A stretch of 64,000 nt of DNA from Neodontobutis hainanensis. Taxonomy: Eukaryota; Chordata; Actinopteri; Gobiiformes; Odontobutidae. Below the pieces are notes generated by a model. The model saw nothing but the letters and a program-made list of their open reading frames with translations, did no database searches and was not told where the DNA came from. The stretch is from positions 6,496,001-6,560,000 of the forward strand of contig JALDNG010000008.1 of the NCBI GenBank assembly GCA_024349245.1, written 5' to 3'. Below, one piece after another: positions 26,401 through 36,100 of the stretch. How positions within the stretch are numbered: the stretch's first letter is position 1; every line of letters starts with the position of its first letter. The translations under genes and the position numbers were made by a program.

Positions 26401-27957
26401 TTTTAAAGATTTTATGTTGACTCATTTGGGTTGTGGCAATTTTCTTGTAGGACGCCATGCAGTACGCTTCTGAGTCAAAGGACACAGAGCTGGCTGAGGA
26501 GCTTCTGTCTTGGTTCCTACTGGAGAACAAGAAGGAATGTTTTGCTGCCTGCCTTTTCACCTGCTACGACCTCTTGCGCCCTGATGTGGTGTTGGAGACG
26601 TCATGGAGGCACAACATAATGGACTTTTCTATGCCATATTTCATCCAGGTCATGAGAGAGTACCTCAGTAAGGTGAGTCACCATCCAATTTCTCCAAACG
26701 GATAAAGATTTTAAATGACATTATTTTGATATCTACTGCGACAAAAGATTAGAATAAGGATTTAATGAACCTAATATGCTAACTTGGACCAAATAATAAT
26801 ATCAAGGCCACACCCAATAAAGTATGGCATACTTAAAAAAACAGGAACTCCCTATTTGATTATCTCTTTCTATTTCAGGTTGATGCAATTACAGAGCGGG
26901 TGAAAATAAAAAAAGCTCTTGTTTTGACCTGAAATTTTTAGTACTTTAGGACTGTGGCATTGTGTTTGCATGGATTAGCTATTCTGCTTACTGAAAATAA
27001 TTCAGCTGAATTGGCTGTTATTTGTAATAAACACTAGCAATGAAATTAGCACTTGCAATTAAAACACTAAATATATCTCATGTCATTTTGCTGTCTGCAC
27101 ATAGTTGTATATGTATAACACTTGATTGTGCAAGTGCATTTTAAAGAGGATTATCTAGTTCTCTAAAGCATTCTACTGTTTCATACTAACCATAACTATC
27201 TGTCTAGATACCTCTAGTGTGGTCACACAATTGTTTTGCTGCTGCTTGTTGTTTGATGTATACTTCTTAACCTGTATAGCAAGGCATTGTTTTCAGTAAT
27301 GCTTTCCACAAAAAAAATTTGCAGAGACTGAATGCACATAAGGCATGGGAGTCTGAATTATAAACAATCTAAATTGCTGAGCAAGCCCCTACTCTTTGTT
27401 TAGTTAAAACTTGAATTGGCATTTTTCTTATAATTTCTCCAGTAGATGGTTTGAACAGTAGTATATTCCTGATTTGTCTTTCTGTAATGCAAATCTCTCT
27501 CTGTGCATTGACTGCCATCACCATATGACATTGTGTGAGAGTGCTTGTGCTATATTTGAACAGCTAGATTAGTATCTAAAATCATGTTCATGAAGCGGTC
27601 CCAATCCCAATACATACATTATTTTTGCGATAACACAGTAAATGTGGATTTATTTGACCTACAGGTGGATAAACTTGAAACCTCAGAGTCTCTGAGGAAA
27701 GAGGAGGAGCAAGCAACAGAGACACAGCCCATTGTTTATGGTAACTATTCAATCTCACTGAGTGACAGAAAAGTAAAGTTAATAAACCTATATGTTAAAC
27801 ATTAAAATATGTACTTTTTACAGGAACACCACAGCTGATGCTGACGGCAGGCCCCAGCATACCAGTGGCCCCTCAACAACCCTATGGATATGGCTACCAG
27901 GCGCCTGCAGGATACGTTCAACCAGCAGCTCAACCAGGCTTTGGCTACGGCATGTAA
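8423..27957 (+). CDS. cltc: Clathrin heavy chain, complete gene
   Basis: Structural subunit of the clathrin triskelion in coated-vesicle formation. Coding exons: 8423-8464, 13186-13393, 16059-16327, 16450-16611, 16696-16809, 16912-17085, 18980-19177, 19303-19503, 19763-19915, 20050-20172, 20844-20981, 21059-21223, 21310-21490, 21778-21941, 22871-22996, 23104-23246, 23354-23588, 23681-23803, 23883-24028, 24116-24299, 24377-24569, 24704-24861, 24945-25217, 25314-25631, 25783-25914, 25993-26103, 26191-26361, 26451-26672, 27665-27740, 27824-27957. All junctions are GT/AG and phases close to 5,037 nt, giving 1,678 residues (human CLTC 1,675). The start MAQILPIRFQEHLQ is essentially the human one. 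Order: N-terminal beta-propeller (about 1-330), linker, seven clathrin repeats, trimerisation region, then the Hsc70-binding QLMLT at 1638-1642 and a Gly/Tyr/Pro-rich tail ending FGYGM. No disablement. Teleosts have two copies (cltca, cltcb); I cannot say which this is. Confidence 0.97.
8465..13185 (+). other. Clathrin intron 1 (4.7 kb)
   Basis: The longest clathrin intron. Just inside it, 8580-8700, is a run of scattered GCTAAC/TTAGC-type words. A short GT-rich stretch lies near 12970-12995 and a poly-A run near 12430-12446. No exon, RNA gene or clear repeat was recognised. The 85-codon frame at 11041-11298 shows no coding character. Confidence 0.6.
14282..14581. mobile_element. Non-autonomous hAT-type element (about 300 bp)
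   Basis: The left end is CAGTGTTTCCCAAAC and the right end is an imperfect inverted copy (GTTTGGGAAACTATG). Flanking 8-bp duplications CTCTAGAT (14274-14281) and CTCTAGCT (14582-14589) differ at one base and fit the hAT target preference nTnnnnAn. The inside has no transposase. It lies in clathrin intron 2. Confidence 0.7.
14590..14700 (+). mobile_element. End of a second hAT-type element abutting the first
   Basis: CAGTGGTTCTTAAACTGTG at 14590-14608 is a typical hAT terminal sequence and begins directly after the target duplication of the preceding element. No matching right end was found downstream, so the extent is uncertain and the element is probably truncated. Confidence 0.4.
17086..18979 (+). 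other. Clathrin intron 6 (1.9 kb)
   Basis: Intron between the 174-nt sixth and 198-nt seventh coding exons. It hosts the tRNA-derived SINE at 18151-18370. Nothing else recognisable. Confidence 0.6.
18151..18370 (+). mobile_element. tRNA-derived SINE (V-SINE-like)
   Basis: The head has a pol III A box (TAGCTCAGTGGGTAG, about 18160) and B box (GGTTCGATTCT, about 18204). The body contains GTGTCCTTGGGCAAGACAG, and the tail is GTCGCTTTGGATAAAAGCG followed by AAATG-type repeats. Head, central domain and LINE-like tail in this order are typical of fish V-SINEs. Inserted in sense orientation in clathrin intron 6. Too diverged and too long to be a tRNA gene. Confidence 0.85.
26879..26899 (+). CDS. 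cltc: Probable 21-nt alternative microexon of clathrin heavy chain (VDAITER)
   Basis: Within the 992-nt intron after residue 1609, a pyrimidine-rich tract ending TCTATTTCAG is followed by 21 nt and then GTGAAAATA. The 21 nt keep the frame and encode VDAITER, inserted just before the constitutive VDKLETSES. Mammalian CLTC has an alternative 21-nt exon at this position with a very similar heptapeptide, and its inclusion is reported to rise in muscle and favour clathrin plaques. Here existence is read from sequence; inclusion and tissue pattern are inferred. The donor is weaker than at constitutive exons, as expected of a regulated exon. Confidence 0.8.
26967..26972 (+). promoter_or_regulatory. 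UGCAUG (RBFOX-type) intronic splicing motif
   Basis: TGCATG lies 68 nt downstream of the clathrin microexon. RBFOX proteins bind UGCAUG, and copies within about 200 nt downstream of an alternative exon usually promote inclusion in muscle and neurons. A hexamer can occur by chance, so its role is inferred from position only. Confidence 0.4.
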
Positions 27958-29010
27958 AGCCCACCCTTAAACTCTCCACAAGCAGGCTGGAGCTACCATC
28001 CATCCAATGCCCAGTCCTTCACCAGACCGCTCTTTAATGCCTTTTCAGGATACAGAAGAATAATACCATCACTTATTTTTTACTTCACCCCTTTTGCTAT
28101 GAAGGACTTTATTTCTGTTATCAAACAAGTCAATCACAAAAGATTAATTTTCTCACATTCCATATTTTTCTTTTGTCAATACTGACTAGATTATTTTTCT
28201 TTTGTCGTTTGTTGAATGGGAAATGGTTTGTGTACAATGGGGAGGGGGCTATTGGAAGAGCTAGTCCTCTTCAGTCAAAAAAGGTCTGTTGTGATGCATC
28301 TGATTTGCACTCTGTAGTGAGAAGAAATATAGAACCTCCTTTTGATGTGTGTGCAGCTTTTTCTGTCTGCCTGTAAAATTCATTTAATTATTGTATATTC
28401 AGACAACTTGTCACTCTGTATTTGAACATAAAACTGCAGCTTTCAAAACCACAATCCTGAAACACTACGTTTTACCAGACTCGTCCCAACACTTTCTTCA
28501 GGGCTGATAAATCCCATAAGTATTTTAACATAGCAAAGCCTATGCAAGATGTCCCCATACATCTGCGTTTAAATTTCAATGTGCTTTATATACTGCTTGT
28601 ATGTGGGAACATTCCACTTCAGCAGGGACTACAAGTCTGTTTCTTTGTCTCACATACTCCAGCCCCCTTTCTGCTGCGGTTTGTTTCTGCTGGATGTTAC
28701 ATGTCTCTGTCATATGGTGCAGGAAGGATTTCTAAAATATTTAATTTAGAATTGCTTTTAACCTTTACAGTTGACCCACTCATTCATTTCAGAAACGTCA
28801 CAGGACTTGTGGTAATGAAGTTTTTATCAAAGGCTTGCGTGTATACAGAAAATCAACTAACTTTGAACTTATATTCTTATCTGAATTACTTTAGAATAAA
28901 ATTGTGCACTTAAACTTGATTGTGCATAATCAGGATTATAATGAAATGAAACGGCAGTTTTGTTTTCCACTTAAAAAAAAAAATAAAAATAAAGGCTTCT
29001 TGTTTTGTCA
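27958..29010 (+). other. Clathrin 3' UTR with candidate polyadenylation signals
   Basis: Follows the clathrin stop without splice-like interruption. Candidate AATAAA signals are at 28895-28900 and, as a doublet, at 28982-28987 and 28988-28993. Human CLTC also has a long 3' UTR. Open frames at 28542-28913 are short and have no coding character. Confidence 0.55.
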
Positions 29011-29699
29011 GTTTGTTTACAATCTATTTAAGGAACGAAACTTTCAAAAGTTGAGTGAATGAGAATTTGGAACTCCACCCATTGACCATTCTGCCAAGCT
29101 CAGTACGTAAAAGGAAAACCATAACTCTAAAATGAGGCAGGAGTTATGTAATGCTGTTCTGATTCTTTCAATGTTTTGTGTGGTTCATCTTTGTATGGGG
29201 TACTATCCAATGGATTGTGATTAGTTGTATGTCTGTCCAATTGCATTCATGGAGTCGTTTTCCAAAGAGAGGGCAACTTTTAAATATTTTCTTAGTGATT
29301 TTAGTACTGAATTTGACATTAACCAACTCGGCTGGTTTCTTAACATACCTGGAGATTTTTCAGAAACTATTGAGATAACTGAATATTGTTGTGGTTGCTT
29401 GCCAATGAGTGCAATTATAAAATGTACTCTGTACTCTATTGAACACAGTAGAAAATGTGCATCTTCATTTATTTCCAACTGCCAAGGTCAGACTTATACA
29501 GGCCTTTCACAAAAAAGTTTGTACCCATACATGTTTGGTTTTGTAGAATAGTTCTTTACACCAGTGTCAAAGCCATTATGGTGAAACTAATTTCAAAAGA
29601 TTATTGGTGACCAAAATATTTAAGTAAGTTTTACACATTTATAAAAATTAGAACTGAAACTATAAAAGACATGTTTTGTTGCCATAGTAAAGTGAAGTT
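29011..29699 (-). other. Convergent 3' flank and presumed ptrh2 3' UTR
   Basis: Lies between the clathrin transcript end and the ptrh2 stop. On the minus strand a possible AATAAA is at 29473-29468. Two overlapping frames on opposite strands near 29221-29551 do not resemble known proteins; I see no gene. Confidence 0.4.
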
Positions 29700-30209
29700 T
29701 TAGTAGAGCTTCAACTCTCCAGTGACCATGTCGACCAGATCAGATGGGCCTGGACCAATACCTAGCACTGTGCGTGAACCCGGTGCTATTTGTGTCCGGC
29801 CTGCATCCTGAATTAAGCTGACAGGAAGTCCCATTTCTTTAGCTCGGTCTAGAAGATCAATAAAGGTTTCTTCATCTGGGGCTTTCACGACCACCTTTGG
29901 CTGGCCGCAGTACTCCCATTGCTTAAGCAGCTCTGGGTTCCTGCGCTGGACCTGCTTGTAAGCCGATACAGCAGCATGAGAGCACTGAGCTGCTACTTTC
30001 CCCTTACCCATCTTCAGATCATTTCGCACAACAAGAATCATCTTAAATTCTCCTCCTTCTCCCATCACAATGGCTTCTCCTGGGCTGTTTGCCGTAGCTG
30101 CCGCTATGCTTGTGGAGGAAGGTGCGAAGCGACCCCTGAGGTACCAGCCGAGGATGAGCCCACAACCTGCCACTACACCCAAGCCCAGCGGGCCATAGAT
30201 CAAGTCCAT
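29700..30209 (-). CDS. ptrh2: Peptidyl-tRNA hydrolase 2, mitochondrial (Bit1)
   Basis: Cleaves peptidyl-tRNA to release tRNA; on the mitochondrial outer membrane it is also known as the anoikis regulator Bit1. The coding region is one exon of 169 residues (human 179), as in human. An N-terminal hydrophobic segment (about residues 5-22, GPLGLGVVAGCGLILGW) is followed by a variable linker and the Pth2 domain from about residue 54: MILVVRNDLKMGKGK, AAQCSHAAVSAYK, the WEYCGQPKVVVK strand, SLIQDAGRTQIAPGS and IGPGPSDLVD, ending ELKLY. The start MDLIYG is chosen because a splice acceptor (TCTGTGCAG) lies 10 nt upstream; the longer upstream frame is intronic. Tail-to-tail with clathrin, as in human. 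Confidence 0.97.
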   Translation of the reverse strand: MDLIYGPLGLGVVAGCGLILGWYLRGRFAPSSTSIAAATANSPGEAIVMGEGGEFKMILVVRNDLKMGKGKVAAQCSHAAVSAYKQVQRRNPELLKQWEYCGQPKVVVKAPDEETFIDLLDRAKEMGLPVSLIQDAGRTQIAPGSRTVLGIGPGPSDLVDMVTGELKLY

Positions 30210-30554
30210 TCTGCTGAACCTGCACAGATGACAATAGGTATTAATTATTAATAACACATCGGTTTATTTTCACACGGAACCATTTTAAATGGTCAATTTA
30301 AGATAGCATTGTGTACGTTAACAGAGCAGCGATGCTTCTCTTAACTGCAAAAAGTTCTTCAATATTTTATAAATGCAAACTAGCTAACGTTAGCTTCCCG
30401 CCACTGAGCAGCAAACAGGACACTCTGTTAAAGACGCAAACGTTTACAGAGCTCCAAGTGCATTGTTATGCTGGCAGTTGTCCCTAATGTTAAAGATAAT
30501 TGTTTAATTCAAATTTAAAACTAACAAAAAATTAATGCAGATTTCCATACCTAC

Positions 30555-30630
30555 CGGTCGCCTCGACGTGTTGGCAGCGTGAAGGTAGCGTCAGGCGCGT
30601 TTTGATGACGCGTCACTAGCAATAAACAGC
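30555..30630 (-). promoter_or_regulatory. ptrh2 noncoding first exon and core promoter, with palindromic CRE-like site
   Basis: On the minus strand a GC-rich stretch with several CpGs ends in GACCG|GTAGGT (donor at 30554-30553), matching the acceptor just ahead of the ptrh2 start codon. It carries a perfect palindrome TGACGCGTCA at 30606-30615, which resembles an ATF/CREB site with an inserted CG. The transcription start is probably close to it. Confidence 0.6.
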
Positions 30631-31195
30631 AAAGGGGGGAAAAACTACACCAAAGGATATACAATAACATAAAAAACAAACAATAACAATACAAAGTATC
30701 AAAATGCCTTAATTTTAAGGCAAGTGAATAAATTTAATTTTGAAAATCACAGAGCTCCATAAACCATTTCATCCATCTACATTGTTTGTCTTTCCTCTAT
30801 ATAACGTTCTTAATTTCACATAGTAGCCGTATTTGATATTATGTTTTTGTTTTTAAATGGAAAAAGTACACTCAAGCTTTAGACTCATTACATTTCATTT
30901 TGATTTAGACTACAACGTCCAATGTCTTGAAGGATCAGTTTCAGTAGAATGTCCAACTCATGATAATACTGAGAACTGAGGATATTAATGTTGGTTTTTC
31001 ATTTCAGGCTTGTTTAAAATAGTACGTTCATCTTGAAAACTAAGTCCAGATGCCTTTGTTTTAACCTTTTTTTTTTTTAAGATTACCTGGAACCTTTACA
31101 GACATCTTCAAATACTATGAATTATGCAAAAGAAAGTAAAGTAGTACATCTACTAAATACATATAGCAGAAACAAAGTCATGTCATGCTGTATGG
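30631..31195. other. Intergenic spacer between ptrh2 and the coiled-coil gene
   Basis: AT-rich spacer between the ptrh2 promoter and the 3' end of the next minus-strand gene. No coding potential, RNA gene or named repeat seen. Confidence 0.5.
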
Positions 31196-31201
31196 TTTAT
31201 T
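31196..31201 (-). terminator. Polyadenylation signal of the coiled-coil gene
   Basis: AATAAA on the minus strand, about 25 nt after the stop codon at 31226-31228. This implies a very short 3' UTR. Confidence 0.55.
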
Positions 31202-31225
31202 TTAGATATTGGTTCTCCCTGCTGG

Positions 31226-33161
31226 CTAGTATACATAAAGGGGTGCCAGTTCAATCTCGCCATAAGTCATAAGAAACTCCAACAAAAGGGTCCAGTGGTC
31301 ATAGTCAGGGCTGCTGCAGACAGATACCAGGTCCGGCATGAACATCAGCGCACACAGGGCACACAGGGTAATGGTTCCTGTCACTTTCAAAATCCCCCAA
31401 GCACTGAGGTGACTTAACCTACACAGACAGAGCCAGCAAGAAATGGAAAACAGCATTATGTAATTTATAGACTATAACAAGTACCTTTAAGATGTAGGAT
31501 TATTGCATTCCCATCTACTTTCAATGCACTATGCTATAAATACCTTGTTGTTGGGCTCTTCTTGTCTTGGTTTTTATTAATGACTACCTACAAAAAAGCA
31601 GCATTACATTTTATTTATAAAAGTCAGTCTACCATGCATGTACTGTAATAAATGTTCTACTTACACGTGCATATTCCAGTATCTGTGGGACTGCTTTTGT
31701 AAAGACCTGTCTTTCTTTGCATAAAGTCAGCATTCCCCTGTGAGGCCAGTAATATTAGGCAACAAAAACTCTACACACATTGTCATAACATCACACTGAA
31801 ATTCTTGGAATGTAAGACTTAAATAGGGGAGACATTTACATTACGTGGCCTTGTCTGCTTCTCAACTCATCACAAAGTTTCTTCAAATCCAGGCTCAGCT
31901 CCTGCAGAAAAAAACAACTAATGAAATATTTCAAATAGAGTTTTGCAGTGAATGTTGAATGTAGACACTTGACATGATGTATACCTTGCTGATGTTGCAG
32001 TCACTGATCTTATTAAATGCAGCCTTTAAATCTATGCAAGTCTAAAAAAGATAGTCAATTTAGATTCATATATGTACATTGTGTGTACAGCCTTATAGTA
32101 CAAATAAGCATTCACAGGTACCTTTTTTATTTGCTCGTCCTTTTCACAAATGGTTTTATTGAGCTCTTCCAGTTGGAACTAAACAGCAGAGTGTAGTTTA
32201 AATAGTTAAGCCACTATATGAACTACTAGGATAAAAAAAGGACAGAGGGTTTTTACCTTAAGTGACACCTCAGCTGCTTTGTGTTTAAAAACTGCTTTTA
32301 GAGTTTTATTTTTCAGAGAAACAAGTTGATCTCGCTAAAAGATAACAAAATACAATTCACTTTCTTAATTGAGAAAAATACTGAGAGACACTAACGAGTT
32401 ACTTACTTCAGCTGCCATATTGTTTTTCTCATCTCGGAGTCCCTTGATGTCTTCTTCCTGCAAACATAACATTTATATGGTGGATATGGTTGATGTGGTG
32501 GTCCTAAGTACGAGTTTGACTATATACTGAACAAAGTGAATAAGAGCAGACCACTCACCGTATTTTTTAAGTGAATTGTCTGGTTCATAACAATGTTTTT
32601 CAGTTCTGAACACATCTCCTGGGGTTTGGCTTCTCCCTCATCCTTTTCAGGTCTTTCTTTCTTTATATGTGCCACCTCCTGCTTAAGCCTGGACATAAAC
32701 AGTGTAATGTACTATAAGAAATGATGACTTGCAGCTTATGTTACAAAGATGTACCTGTTCTATACATTGAAAGCAGTACAAAAAAGTTGTGTATCTTACT
32801 CTTTTACACAGCAGACAAGAGAGTTATTTTCAGCTGTCAGCTCCTTTATCAGAACTTCAATTTCCTTCCCTTGCATCAGCATATGGTCATAGAGCTCCCT
32901 CTCCTGTCTGTTTCTAGTCACAGCCTGGTGCAGTCTGATCCTCAGAGTTGCATGTTCACTACACACACAGTCGCATTTATAACAGGTGTCTCCAACATTT
33001 TGTCAATATCATTCACCTTTTCATCAAATCCTTGCTTACTTTATTTGTTCCTCTTTTGTTGTCGAGTCAGACTGTTCCTCCAAGACGTCAAAAATCTCTT
33101 GTAGTTTTACAAAGCGCACCCCCACTTTTTTACGGGATTCCAAATTTTCATTTTTAGACAT
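31226..33161 (-). CDS. Coiled-coil protein with C-terminal hydrophobic segment, TMCO5-like; apparent 1-nt frameshift
   Basis: Minus-strand exons in transcript order: 33161-33040, 32958-32800, 32688-32559, 32457-32407, 32334-32257, 32178-32122, 32041-31985, 31901-31845, 31737-31665, 31587-31544, 31418-31226. All junctions are GT/AG. Start MSKNENLESRKK. Exons 2-8 encode a long Lys/Glu-rich helical stretch, three of them exactly 57 nt; the last exon has a hydrophobic segment (VTGTITLCALCALMF) and a tail ending EIELAPLYVY, suggesting a tail-anchored membrane protein of about 340 residues. Exon 9 is 73 nt: in the incoming frame it reads GNADFMQRK, but the frame that fits exons 10-11 reads GMLTLCKERQVF, one base off. 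The extra base falls in GGGG at the acceptor. The TMCO5 assignment rests on layout and faint C-terminal resemblance; other coiled-coil families are possible. Confidence 0.65.
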
Positions 33162-36100
33162 CTTTTCTCAATTACTCACCACTGTGGCTTGAGAGTGAAA
33201 CTTGGCTGTGAGTTGCACTGACTACGTTGTGTCGCAGGATTCCTATGTGTATCCAAGGCAACAGGTTGATTTGAAAAGTGCACTTCATTTCTTCTATTTA
33301 CAGCCAGGCTCCATTGTGTGTCATTAAGTGTGATATAATCAAACCAGTGTAAAGCTGCCAGGAGTCTGCCTATGTGTTATGTAATAAATATCACCTAACA
33401 TACTTCAGTAAACTGAGATGGCAGATTACTGTCAACTGGCTAAAAGAGGGGCACAGTGTTTTTCCTGAATATTTTCTATACTTTTCTCAGTGAGCCACTG
33501 GGAGGATATTAGGACACGGGACTATTATAAATCACTGACAATAATATTTGCATATTAAGATTATTTCTATTTGTGGCAAACATTGGTTAAACGGGGATCT
33601 ATTATTTTATTATTTGCTTTTATAAGGCAAAGCACATTATATTGTATGTTTATTTAACCTTGCTTACAAACAAAATATGTAATTTCATTCAAAAGAGTTG
33701 TTTTTCTTACACTGGTCAGTACGCCCAATAGCTTTCCATAAACCTGAGACCTCAACCAAATGACCTCTCAGCATTTTGTCTTGTCTTCTTCTGCTTATCT
33801 GAGGCAGGTTCATGGGGAGGCAGTTTAAACTGAGGCGCTCTTTCCTACCCAAGACACTTCCTTCAGCTCCTCTGAGGAAATATCAAGGCTTTCCTAGTCC
33901 AGCCGAAAAACATAGTCCCTCCAGCGTGTCCTAGGTCTTTCCTGGTGTCTCCTCCTGGTGGGACATGCCTGGAACACCTCCAACATGAAAGAGCCTAAGA
34001 GACATTTGGAACAGATGCCTCTTGGCTCTTCTTGATGTGGAGGATGTAGCGGCTCTACTCTGAGCTCCTCCTGAATGAATCCTCACCCTATCTCTAAGGG
34101 AGTGCCTAGCTACTCTTTAGAGAAAGCTTATTTTGACCGCCTGTTTCGGATCATGACCTTAGACGAGAGTGGGAATGTAGATCAACCCGTAAACCTTCTT
34201 TATAACAAAAGAATAGTACATCGACTTGCTTAAACGTAAGGTTTATGGGTGAATATGTAGTGTGTGATTCTTTTGTTTATGATGTGTAAAAATCAATTGA
34301 TTGAAGCCCGTTCATAACATTCTCTTTCACCAGCAGGAATAGAAATGCTTTTCCCACTCAAGCATGCTGATTGAGGTCCTCATGTACTTACAGTGTGACC
34401 TAAAGAATTTTTTAGCTGAGGTCTCTTTGCACATAGGCTTCTGATTCACTCTCTATGCAAAATCTTCTGAGTACGGAGGAGCGTTTGAAGTGTCCTCCAG
34501 GAAAGACATTCACTTATTTATAGACCTTTTAATTAGAACGTCTCTCTTGAGGTTCCAAAAGGCAAATGATTAAATCTGTTTCCCCTTTTTCTGTCTTTTC
34601 TGTGTCTCTCTTGTGACAGCCTGCCTGCTCAACCCCTCCCATGGTAAACCCTGCATCTCTCCCTCACTGGCCTCCTCCATCACCCCACCCTCCGTTCAAG
34701 TTATGATGCAGTTTGTGTGTAGTATACTGTATGTCTGCCCTACATTGCCATTGAGCTTCCTGAGTTAGGGCATTGTTGCAGATTCAACAGCATCTGTGGT
34801 AAGTTCACTCTCTGCATATTGCAGATTACATATCCTACATATTTTGTGCTTTTTGCAAAATGGTTGTTTCTGTATTAGTTTGTGTTATTGCTGTGTATTA
34901 GGAGAGGTTTGTTGAGGCTTTATTGTTCTTCACAAAAGAGTTACTCAACAGGTCTGGTTTGTTTTGCAGAAGCGATTGCGCAATCAAACTGCTTCTGTGG
35001 GCTGTGGTGTTGTTACAGAGGTTACAAAGTACAGCCAGATGATGAGGAGTTTTAAAAAAACAAATCAAGTATTTATTTTAACACATTTAGATATTGTCTA
35101 CTTCTTCTTTACTTATTACGTTATGTCTTTTGTTATAAAATGAACACGTTCTCTAAAAAGTCACATGTAGATTATGACCAGAGCAATGACAGTGCATGTA
35201 AAATTTTAGGTAGCCCAGTTGAATTCACTGGCGGTAGGTGCTGCAACAAATAATGCTGTTGTTTTAACAATTTATTATTATAGTAGCATACAATATATTA
35301 ATATAAGCCTTCCCTGCTTTGCCGTCATTTTGTCTGGGAAGCATATTAAACGTTTGAGCACCTAATGTACTTAAATACTTAAATTTTATGAGGATTTGTT
35401 CATAAAGCTTCAGTGCTATAACTGTCAAAGAACAACTTCTACTACTTCCAAAGCTTAGATTTAAACAATGCCAGGTTTGAAGTGTGTTTGTGTAGCATGA
35501 CAGTGGTGCATGTGTGACTATCTGAACATCCAGAGGCAGGAGCCAGGGGCCCAGACCTAGGGCACAGGATAGAGGTGTGTGTGTGTGTGTGTGTGAGTCC
35601 CCATCTTCCTGAACTGACAGATTCACCACAAAATGATATTTGTGGCAATTTTTAAATTATAGCTCTTTTCTGCTGTTATGGTTAATGACATGGTTATGCA
35701 TGTGTTCAAACACAAGGGTGTGTGGAGGTGTACACAAGAGATATGAACAAGACTTGCAAGAGCTCCCAGTGTCAACAGTGATGGCAGCAAAGTACTCATT
35801 AGGTCATGCACAGGCCTGATTAAGTTACCAGTAATCTGCAGGAAGTAGCAGCAGCAACACACACCAGTGCGTGCACATACAGACCTGCTGAGGGAATTTT
35901 TGGTGAATGAAAAGCCTTCAATTGAGATGGTCTGATTTAATTACAGTCTGATGTTGGACAAAAGGTGGCTCCATCTTCTCTTACCAGGACATCTTTTTGG
36001 TGAAAAAGTAATGGTACAAAGTAGGACATATTGTGAACTACTTCAGAAAGATCTTATGGACATTCCAAAACAGTTAAAAAACATCAAATAAACAAATCAG

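Noticed and set aside
30210..30257. Sixteen extra N-terminal codons for ptrh2
   Set aside because: They lie upstream of a splice acceptor (TCTGTGCAG) and read as intron; MDLIYG gives the expected length.
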